DNA from: DATBLZ01 sp036555065 | Lineage (GTDB): Bacteria > Pseudomonadota > Gammaproteobacteria > Steroidobacterales > Rariloculaceae | NCBI GenBank assembly: GCA_036555065.1 | Contig: DATBLZ010000015.1 | Coordinates: forward strand, 1-47,106 | Direction of reading: 5' to 3' | DNA: 47,106 nt | Shown here: piece by piece, positions 41,274 to 47,106 of the stretch | How the letters are laid out: each line of letters starts with the position of its first letter | How positions within the stretch are numbered: position 1 is the first letter of the stretch | The notes under the pieces: generated by a model | Told to the model about the DNA's origin: nothing | The model's database searches: none | Seen by the model: the letters and a program-made list of their open reading frames with translations, nothing else | Position numbers and translations under genes: made by a program

Positions 41274-44108
41274 TTATACGGCGTCGGCGCCGAACGTCTC
41301 GCGCCAGCGCGCAACGACCCATGCGCGCAGCTCTCTGAACTCCGCTGCGGGAACGACTCGCCCGGCCTCGGCGAGCGCCAGCTCGTGAGTGCGCTTGCGC
41401 AACTCTAGGTACGCGTCTTTGAGGCGCCGGCAGTGCTCCGCAGGGACGAGCCGCGCCGCTTCGAGCGCCTCGAGCTGGCGCACGTTGTCGGGGTACGTCA
41501 CGAGCTCCGGATGCTTGTCCGCGCTCGCGAGCACCCAATAGTCGATGAGGAATTCGATGTCCGCGAGGCCGCCGGCATCCTGCTTGATATCGAACGTTTG
41601 CGGGTCCCCTTTCGAGAGCTCCTTGCGCATGCGCGCGCGCATCTTGCGGACCTCGTCCTTGAGCTTGGCGCGATCGACATGATGAATCAGGATCTCGCGG
41701 CGCTCGTTCTCGAAGATCGCCCTGAGCTCCGCGGGTCCTCCGACCGAGCGGCTGCGGAGCAACGCCTGGTGCTCCCATGTCCAAGCCTCCTCGCGTTGGT
41801 AGCGGCGAAAGTTGTCGAGGCTCACGACCATGAGCCCCTTGCCCCCGTCCGGCCGGAGCCGCGTGTCGACTTCGTAGAGGCGCCCCGAGCTCGTTTGAAT
41901 CGTCAGAAAATGCAGCAGGCGTTGCACGAGGCGCGCGAAGAAATGGGCGTTGTCGAGCGGCTTCTGCCCGTCCGTCTCTTGGTGGCTGCCGTGCGAATCG
42001 TGCAGAAACACGAGGTCGAGATCCGAGCCGTAGCCGAGCTCGAGCCCGCCGAGCTTACCGTAGCCGATGATCACGAATTGCGCTTCGCGGAGCTCGTTCG
42101 GCTCGCCGCACATCGGCTTGCCGTGCTTGGCTTCAAGCTCCGCATACGCGATGTCGCGCGCGAGGCCGAGCACGAGCTCGGCCGTGTCCGTCAATCGATC
42201 GCTGACTTTCATGAGCGGCAAGCCGCCGAAACCGTCGGCGACCGCAATTCGAAAAATGGCCGCGCGCTGAAACTGGCGCATCGCATCGAGCAACGCCTCG
42301 AGATCGTCGCGCGATACGTTCTTGAGGTACTGCTCGAGGCTGCGCTCGAGCTCGGCACGCGTCGGCGGCGCATCGAAGAGGCGCGCGTCGAGGAGCTCAT
42401 CGAGCAGCAGCGGATGCTCGCTGATCTGGCGCGCGAGCAAAGGGCTTTGCCCCGCGACCGTTAGCAGCCGCTCGAGCGCATCCCGGTTCTCCTCGAGCAG
42501 GGAGAGATACGCGCTCCTACGGGCGATCGCTTGGAATACCGGCAGGACGCGCGCGATCGTCAACGCCGGGGTTGCCTGCTGCTCGAGCAGCGGAATCGTC
42601 CGCGTGATCACTGCGGCGAGTCGCTGCCGCCCGATTTCGTCCATGCGTCGGTAGAGCGCGCTGCCGCGAAACTCGGCGAGCAAACGCACGGCCTCGGCGT
42701 CGGCGCCGAGCTTCGTGCCTTCGAGAGCTCCGGCGATCGCGCCCGTCTCCCATGCCGTGCGTAGCTCGTCGCCCTCGACACCCGCGGCGCGGCCGTCGGC
42801 GCCGCCCTCCCAGGCAACACGGCCGAACTCTGCCTCGACAGCCCGCCGGTGCCGATCGAGGTCGGCAACGAGCGTGGCCCAATCGCGGGCGCCGAGCGCT
42901 AGCGCCAAGCGCGCGCGGCGCTCCGCATCGCCGGGCAGATCGTGGGTCTGCTGATCCTCCAAGGCTTGGAGGCGATTCTCGACCGTGCGCAAGTGCCGAT
43001 AGGCCGCGAGCAAAGTCGCTACCGCCGCGGGCGTAAGCTGGCCGTGCTCGGCGAGCAGTGGCAACGCTTTGAGCAGGCTCGGCGTTCTGAGCCCCGCGAC
43101 TCGCCCTCCGCGCACGAGCTGAAAGACCTGCGCGATGAATTCGATCTCGCGAATCCCCCCGGAGCCGAGCTTGATGTTGTCGCGCAGGTCCTTGCGCGCC
43201 ACTTCCTGGCTGATGAGCCTCTTCATCGTCCGCAGCGCCTCGAACACGCCGAAGTCGAGATAACGGCGGTAGACGAACGGCGTGAGAATCGCATCGAAAA
43301 CCGCGCGCTGATAGGCATGGCCGGTCAACAAACGGGCTTTGACGTACGCGTAGCGTTCCCAATCACGGCCGTGCTGCAGCAAGTAGGCCTCGAATGCCGA
43401 GACGCTGAGCACGAGCGGACCGCTCGCGCCGAACGGCCGCAATCGCGTATCGACGCGAAACACGAAGCCATGCTCGGTGACCTGATCGAGCAGCTTGATC
43501 AAGAGTTGCGCAAGTCGCCTGAAGTACTCCTCGACGTCCGCCTGCTCGCGGCCGGGAAGCTCGGCCTCCTCGGGATACAGGAACACGAGATCGATGTCGG
43601 AGGAGTAGTTGAGCTCGCGGCCGCCGAGCTTGCCCATGCCGAGCACGAGCAGCGGCGCGGGCTTGCCCGCTTCGGTCGCCGCTCGCCCGTACCGCGGCGC
43701 GAGCGCGTCCTCGGCATAGCCGACGGCCGCCGCGACGAGACCCTCGGCGAGCGCCGTGAGATCGAGCAAGCTTCGATCGATATCGGCCCAACCCGCGAGG
43801 TCGCGCCAGGCGATGCGCGCAAGCTCGACGTTGCGGAACCGGCGCAGCGCCGCCATGGCCTCGGGCTCGGCGAGCCCAGGTAACCCAAGACGCGCGGCAA
43901 CGTCCTCGGCGCCCGGCGCCGACGCATCGCCGACGCGCTCGCTCAAGAGCTTCGGCGAGTCGAGCAACGCCTTGAGGATGACGTCGCTGACGGTGCATAC
44001 GCGCACCGCGGTCTCTGCGGCTGCCGGCGGGAGCTCGCTCGCGAGCGAGCCGATCTGCGCGGCGATGCGGCGCGCGCGAGCTTGAAGCTCCGGCGGTATC
44101 GGTTCCAT
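41274..44108 (-). CDS. glnE: Bifunctional glutamine synthetase adenylyltransferase / adenylyl-removing enzyme
   Basis: 944 residues (E. coli GlnE 946). It switches glutamine synthetase off by adenylylation and back on by deadenylylation, under PII control. Two nucleotidyltransferase domains are visible: the N-terminal removing domain (LGMGKLGGRELNYSSDIDLV, near 155-175) and the C-terminal transferase (IGYGKLGGLELGYGSDLDLV, near 680-698), each with the paired aspartates. ERYAYVKARLLTG, RDLRDNIKLGSGGIREIEFI and LVVSLDNFRRYQ are also conserved. It starts at ATG 44108 after the REP cluster that follows groEL. Confidence 0.97.
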   Translation of the reverse strand: MEPIPPELQARARRIAAQIGSLASELPPAAAETAVRVCTVSDVILKALLDSPKLLSERVGDASAPGAEDVAARLGLPGLAEPEAMAALRRFRNVELARIAWRDLAGWADIDRSLLDLTALAEGLVAAAVGYAEDALAPRYGRAATEAGKPAPLLVLGMGKLGGRELNYSSDIDLVFLYPEEAELPGREQADVEEYFRRLAQLLIKLLDQVTEHGFVFRVDTRLRPFGASGPLVLSVSAFEAYLLQHGRDWERYAYVKARLLTGHAYQRAVFDAILTPFVYRRYLDFGVFEALRTMKRLISQEVARKDLRDNIKLGSGGIREIEFIAQVFQLVRGGRVAGLRTPSLLKALPLLAEHGQLTPAAVATLLAAYRHLRTVENRLQALEDQQTHDLPGDAERRARLALALGARDWATLVADLDRHRRAVEAEFGRVAWEGGADGRAAGVEGDELRTAWETGAIAGALEGTKLGADAEAVRLLAEFRGSALYRRMDEIGRQRLAAVITRTIPLLEQQATPALTIARVLPVFQAIARRSAYLSLLEENRDALERLLTVAGQSPLLARQISEHPLLLDELLDARLFDAPPTRAELERSLEQYLKNVSRDDLEALLDAMRQFQRAAIFRIAVADGFGGLPLMKVSDRLTDTAELVLGLARDIAYAELEAKHGKPMCGEPNELREAQFVIIGYGKLGGLELGYGSDLDLVFLHDSHGSHQETDGQKPLDNAHFFARLVQRLLHFLTIQTSSGRLYEVDTRLRPDGGKGLMVVSLDNFRRYQREEAWTWEHQALLRSRSVGGPAELRAIFENERREILIHHVDRAKLKDEVRKMRARMRKELSKGDPQTFDIKQDAGGLADIEFLIDYWVLASADKHPELVTYPDNVRQLEALEAARLVPAEHCRRLKDAYLELRKRTHELALAEAGRVVPAAEFRELRAWVVARWRETFGADAV

Positions 44109-44109
44109 G

Positions 44110-44213
44110 GTGGGAGCGACTTTAGCTGCAGCAGCGACTTTAGTCGCGACTGTCGAATCCGTCGCGGCTAAAACGCTACTACACGGGAGATCGCGGCTGC
44201 AGCCGCTCCCACG
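44110..44213. repeat. Cluster of REP-like palindromes between groEL and glnE
   Basis: Three or four related copies in both orientations: 44110-44132 (TGGGAGCGACTTTAGCTGC, partial), 44134-44147 (GCGACT-TT-AGTCGC), 44162-44183 (degenerate, CGCGGCTAAAACG) and 44191-44213 (TCGCGGCTGCAGCCGCTCCC, a perfect 14-bp palindrome at its core). They share the GGGAGCG(G/A)CT...AGCCGCGA pattern common as interspersed REP elements in gammaproteobacteria. They may stabilise or terminate the groEL message. Confidence 0.75.
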
Positions 44214-44222
44214 TCGGGACCG

Positions 44223-45860
44223 CTACATCATCCCGCCCATGTCATGGCCGCCGCCGTGCGCGGGCGCCGCGGGCTCATCCTTCGGCTGCTCGGCGATCAT
44301 CGCTTCGGTCGTGAGCAACAGGCCCGCGACCGACGCCGCGTTCTGCAACGCCAAGCGCGTGACCTTCGTCGGATCGATGATGCCGAGCGCGACGAGGTCG
44401 CCGTAATCACCCGTCGCGGCATCGAAACCGTAATTGCCCTTGCCCGCCGCGACGGCGTTGAGCACGACCGCGGGGTCGGCGCCCGCGTTCGCGACGATTT
44501 GCCGCAGCGGCTCCTCGATCGCGCGCCGCAGGATGTTGAGGCCGACGGTTTGGTCGTCGTTCGCGCCTTCGAGCTTCTCGATGGCCTTGCGCGCGCGAAT
44601 CAACGCGACGCCGCCGCCCGGCACGACGCCCTCCTCGACGGCTGCGCGCGTCGCATGGAGCGCATCCTCGACGCGGGCTTTCTTTTCCTTCATCTCGACT
44701 TCGGTGGCCGCGCCGACCTTGATGACGGCAACGCCTCCCGCGAGCTTCGCGACGCGCTCTTGGAGCTTCTCCTTGTCGTAGTCGGACGTGGATTCCTCGA
44801 TCTCTTTGTTGATCTGCTCGACACGGCCCTTGATCTCGGCAGCGCGTCCGGCGCCGTCGATGATCGTCGTGTTTTCCTTCGTCACTTGGACCTTCTTCGC
44901 CTCGCCGAGGTCATCGAGGCTCGCTTTCTCGAGCGACAAGCCGACTTCCTCGGAGATGACTTGGCCGCCCGTGAGGACCGCGATGTCCTGGAGCATGGCC
45001 TTGCGCCGGTCGCCGAAGCCCGGCGCCTTCACGGCCGCAACCTTGACGATGCCGCGGATCGTATTGACGACGAGCGTCGCGAGCGCCTCGCCCTCGACGT
45101 CCTCGGCCACGAGCAAGAGTGGGCGGCTCGACTTCGCTACGTTCTCGAGCAGCGGCAAGAGCTCGCGAATGTTCGAGATCTTCTTGTCGTGAATGAGGAT
45201 GTAGGGATTCTCGAGGGTGACCGACTGGCTCTGCTGGTCGTTGATGAAATACGGCGAGAGATAACCGCGGTCGAATTGCATGCCCTCGACGACCTCGAGC
45301 TCGTTCGCGAGCCCGGAGCCCTCCTCGACCGTGATGACGCCTTCCTTGCCGACTTTGCTCATCGCGTCGGCGATGATGCGGCCGATTTCCTCGTCGGCGT
45401 TCGCCGAGATCGTGCCGACCTGCGCGATCGACTTGTCGTCCTTACACGGCTGCGAGAGCTTCTTGAGCTGCTCGGTCAACGCAATGGTGCCCTTGTCGAT
45501 CCCGCGCTTGAGATCCATCGGGTTGAAACCCGCGGCCACGGATTTGAGACCTTCGCGGAGAATTGCTTGCGCAAGCACGGTCGCCGTCGTCGTGCCGTCG
45601 CCGGCGGCATCCGAGGTCTGGGAGGCGACCTCTTTGACCATCTGCACGCCCATGTTCTCGAATTTGTCCTCGAGCTCGATCTCCTTCGCGACCGATACGC
45701 CGTCCTTCGTGACGGTCGGCGCGCCGAAGGACTTCTCGATCACGACGTTGCGGCCTTTCGGGCCGAGCGTGACCTTGACGGCGTTCGCTAGAACATTGAC
45801 GCCCTTGAGCATGCGCTGCCGGGCTTCATCGGAAAATCTGACTTCTTTGGCTGTCGCCAT
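44223..45860 (-). CDS. groL: Chaperonin GroEL (Hsp60)
   Basis: 545 residues (E. coli 548). ATP-driven folding chamber with GroES. MATAKEVRFSDEARQRMLKG starts the family; VTLGPKGRNVVIEKSFGAPT, DGTTTATVLAQAI and the ATP-site Asp in the GDGTTT loop, GGVAVIKVGAATEVEMKEKK near 405-425, and a C-terminal GGGHDMGGMM tail are all present. Second gene of the groES-groEL operon, with a 77-bp spacer that carries a REP-like palindrome. Confidence 0.98.
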   Translation of the reverse strand: MATAKEVRFSDEARQRMLKGVNVLANAVKVTLGPKGRNVVIEKSFGAPTVTKDGVSVAKEIELEDKFENMGVQMVKEVASQTSDAAGDGTTTATVLAQAILREGLKSVAAGFNPMDLKRGIDKGTIALTEQLKKLSQPCKDDKSIAQVGTISANADEEIGRIIADAMSKVGKEGVITVEEGSGLANELEVVEGMQFDRGYLSPYFINDQQSQSVTLENPYILIHDKKISNIRELLPLLENVAKSSRPLLLVAEDVEGEALATLVVNTIRGIVKVAAVKAPGFGDRRKAMLQDIAVLTGGQVISEEVGLSLEKASLDDLGEAKKVQVTKENTTIIDGAGRAAEIKGRVEQINKEIEESTSDYDKEKLQERVAKLAGGVAVIKVGAATEVEMKEKKARVEDALHATRAAVEEGVVPGGGVALIRARKAIEKLEGANDDQTVGLNILRRAIEEPLRQIVANAGADPAVVLNAVAAGKGNYGFDAATGDYGDLVALGIIDPTKVTRLALQNAASVAGLLLTTEAMIAEQPKDEPAAPAHGGGHDMGGMM

Positions 45861-45890
45861 GGGACTCTCTCCGTAAATCGATCTAAAACT

Positions 45891-45913
45891 TCGCGGCTGA
45901 AGCCGCTCCTACA
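45891..45913. repeat. REP-like palindrome in the groES-groEL spacer
   Basis: TCGCGGCTGAAGCCGCTCCT followed by ACA; stem GCGGCT/AGCCGC. It matches the copy at 44191-44213 at 20 of the first 22 positions and lies between groES and groEL inside the operon, where it could form a hairpin in the message. Confidence 0.78.
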
Positions 45914-45937
45914 GGAATCTGAATCGCTTGCCGCGCT

Positions 45938-46228
45938 TTAGCCTTCGATCACGGCCATGACGTCGTCCTCGCGCATGACGAGAAGCTCTTGACCGTCGAC
46001 CTTGACCTCGGTGCCGGTGTACTTGCCGAACAGGACTTTGTCGCCCTTCTTGAGGTCGAGCGCGCGAACTTCGCCGCTCTCGAGAATCTTGCCTTTGCCG
46101 ACCGCAACGACCACGCCGCGGATGGGTTTCTCTGCCGCCGTATCGGGAATCACGATGCCGCCCGGGGAGGTGCGCTCTTCATCGGTGCGGCGAATCACGA
46201 CGCGGTCATGTAAAGGACGAATCTTCAT
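45938..46228 (-). CDS. groES: Co-chaperonin GroES (Hsp10)
   Basis: 96 residues (E. coli 97). MKIRPLHDRVVIRRTDEERT, the mobile loop TSPGGIVIPDTAAEKP that docks on GroEL, RGVVVAVGKGKI, and VLFGKYTGTEVKVDGQELLV with the ending REDDVMAVIEG. It is the first gene of the operon, 65 bp after a CIRCE operator and a sigma-70/sigma-32-like promoter. Confidence 0.98.
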   Translation of the reverse strand: MKIRPLHDRVVIRRTDEERTSPGGIVIPDTAAEKPIRGVVVAVGKGKILESGEVRALDLKKGDKVLFGKYTGTEVKVDGQELLVMREDDVMAVIEG

Positions 46229-46292
46229 CTCGGAATCTCCGTTTTGTAACTTGTTGATTTAGTTAAACAAGCCGTTTCGCGGCGCGGCTTCT

Positions 46293-46319
46293 TTAGCACT
46301 CGGCCGAAAGGAGTGCCAA
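46293..46319. promoter_or_regulatory. CIRCE operator (HrcA binding site) of groESL
   Basis: TTAGCACTC, 9 bp, GAGTGCCAA. The consensus is TTAGCACTC-N9-GAGTGCTAA, so there is one mismatch. It lies directly downstream of the predicted -10 box and would cover the transcription start. HrcA bound here represses groESL until heat inactivates it; hrcA itself is not in the window. Confidence 0.92.
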
Positions 46320-46346
46320 TCATAGTGACGGCGCGCCGAATTTCAA
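46319..46346 (-). promoter_or_regulatory. groESL promoter with overlapping sigma-70 and sigma-32 elements
   Basis: On the minus strand TTGAAA-N16-TATGAT is a good sigma-70 promoter (five of six in each box). The same -35 with its preceding C reads CTTGAAA, and 13 bp later CACTATGA is a weak sigma-32 -10. The -10 touches the CIRCE operator, so repressor and polymerase would compete. Confidence 0.7.
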
Positions 46347-46428
46347 GCGGGTGCGAGCCGCGTCATGACTTCGCGAATGCGGCCCGCGTATGCTAGACGC
46401 CGTTTTTCGCGTCTAACGGGGCGAGCTT

Positions 46429-46761
46429 TTGAGGGCCGATTTTCTCCTCGTCCTGACGACCTGCGCCGATGCCGCGCAGGGGCATGACCTCGCGACGGCG
46501 CTCGTGGGCGAGCGGCTCGCGGCGTGCGTGAATGCGGTTCCGCGTGTCTCGTCGACCTATCGATGGGACGGTAAAATCGAGCACGCGGACGAATGCTTGC
46601 TGCTCATCAAGACGACGCGCGACCGGTTCGAAGCGCTCGAGAAGGCCATTAAGGCACGATCGCGGTATTCGCTGCCTGAGATCATCGCCGTTCAGGTCGA
46701 CCGGGGATCGGCGGAGTATCTCGGTTGGGTCGAAGCCAGCGTGCAGCCAGGAGGCACATGA
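46429..46761 (+). CDS. cutA: Divalent cation tolerance protein CutA
   Basis: 110 residues (E. coli 112). A small trimeric protein with a PII-like fold. FLLVLTTCADAAQGHDLATALVGERLAACVN, split into its strand and helix, holds the family GERLAACVN; then VSSTYRWDGKIE, LLLIKTTRDRFEAL, YSLPEIIAVQVDRGSAEYL. The start must be TTG 46429, because TAA lies five codons upstream and no ATG or GTG intervenes. A perfect 7-bp dyad (46394-46415) lies in its leader. It overlaps dsbD by ATGA, the usual cutA-dsbD pair. Confidence 0.93.
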   Translation: MRADFLLVLTTCADAAQGHDLATALVGERLAACVNAVPRVSSTYRWDGKIEHADECLLLIKTTRDRFEALEKAIKARSRYSLPEIIAVQVDRGSAEYLGWVEASVQPGGT

Positions 46762-47106
46762 GGCGTAACACGGAAATGCGGCTCGCGCTCTGCGCCGCGT
46801 TCTGGCTCGGCGGCGCTTTCGGCGGCGCACACGCGCAGGACGTCGTGCGGCCCGAGGTCGCGTTTCCGTACACAATCGAGGCGACCGCGAGCGCGGTCGA
46901 GCTGCGCTTCGCCGTGCTCGACGGCTACTACCTCTACCGCGAGCGCTTCGGCTTCGCGACGAGCACCCCCGGAATACGCCTCGGCGCGCCGCAGTTCCCG
47001 CGCGGCGAGGATCACGAGGACGAGTTCTTCGGAAAGCAAGAAGTCTATCGCCGCGAATTCACGATCACGCTGCCGTACACGCGCACGGACGCCGTCGATC
47101 GACTGG
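46758..47106 (+). CDS. dsbD: Thiol:disulfide interchange protein DsbD, N-terminal part (cut by window edge)
   Basis: 116 codons from ATG 46758 (CAGGAGG 4 bp before) to the edge. A signal peptide (MRLALCAAFWLGGAFGGAHA, preceded by RRNTE) leads into the periplasmic N-terminal domain of DsbD: VAFPYTIEATASAVELRFAV, LDGYYLYRERFGF, PRGEDHEDEFFGKQEVYR. DsbD passes electrons from cytoplasmic thioredoxin to periplasmic DsbC, DsbG and CcmG. The catalytic cysteines and the membrane part lie beyond the window, so only the N-terminal domain is supported. Confidence 0.9.
   Translation, partial: MRRNTEMRLALCAAFWLGGAFGGAHAQDVVRPEVAFPYTIEATASAVELRFAVLDGYYLYRERFGFATSTPGIRLGAPQFPRGEDHEDEFFGKQEVYRREFTITLPYTRTDAVDRL

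Noticed and set aside
44244..45791. 515-residue open frame antisense to groEL
   Set aside because: Mirror of a highly expressed, biased gene; composition is low-complexity Arg/Asp/Leu and no start signal or domain is visible.
46394..46415. Perfect 7-bp dyad (TAGACGC/GCGTCTA) in front of cutA as a terminator
   Set aside because: No T run follows the stem on either strand, so it is only a leader hairpin of unknown meaning.

Overview
The window is GC-rich bacterial chromosome, almost fully coding, with frequent 4-bp ATGA/GTGA overlaps and many GTG or TTG starts. The gene set (ampDE, chp/pil chemosensory genes, glnE, hldD-waaF-kdkA, cutA-dsbD, fused chorismate mutase/prephenate dehydrogenase) points to a gammaproteobacterium with type IV pili and an LPS outer membrane. 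The order pilG-gshB-tonB-yqgE-ruvX-(x)-pilU-pilT-yggS-yggT-DUF4426 follows the Pseudomonas aeruginosa chromosome closely. CIRCE control of groESL and a shorter ChpA argue against Pseudomonas itself. I cannot place it below class from the sequence alone.

Layout. 1-6227: a coiled-coil membrane protein (cut by the edge), rppH and tyrA on the minus strand; fghA, pdxH and a beta-propeller/amidohydrolase-like protein on the plus strand. 6228-6727 is the only long gene-free gap. It is unusually AT- and purine-rich and holds a candidate sigma-54/IHF promoter driving a roughly 260-nt structured RNA that ends at a strong terminator. 6728-9603: corrinoid adenosyltransferase, ampD-ampE and rsmE. 9594-18737: the Chp chemosensory operon pilG-pilH-pilI-pilJ-chpA-chpC (minus strand), which would control twitching motility. 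18958-23836: gshB, apbE, a TonB-like gene, yqgE, ruvX and a PyrK-like iron-sulfur flavoprotein. 23823-27140: three tandem PilT/PilU-type retraction ATPases. 27226-31779: yggS, yggT, a DUF4426 lipoprotein, msrB, htpG and two very small genes. 31928-35887: an orphan ParA, a small unknown gene, ppnN, an L,D-transpeptidase and htpX. 35967-41241: envelope genes (two tandem lipid A-type acyltransferases, mscL, kdkA, waaF, hldD) and a CHCC zinc-finger gene. 41274-46228: glnE and groES-groEL, with REP-like palindromes around groEL. 46429-47106: cutA and the start of dsbD.

How the parts fit. The window concentrates type IV pilus control: chemosensory array and CheA-like kinase, three retraction motors, and a TonB homologue whose P. 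aeruginosa counterpart affects twitching. A second theme is proteostasis: groESL, htpG and htpX each have an upstream CTTGAAA/T-type element with a 13-bp spacer, and groESL also has a CIRCE operator. A third theme is the envelope (LPS core, lipid A acylation, peptidoglycan recycling, Dsb). The most unusual object is the predicted sigma-54-dependent RNA at 6421-6680. Its A-rich AAnAAnAA/ARN tract resembles the Hfq-binding repeats of the Pseudomonas CrcZ/CrcY RNAs.
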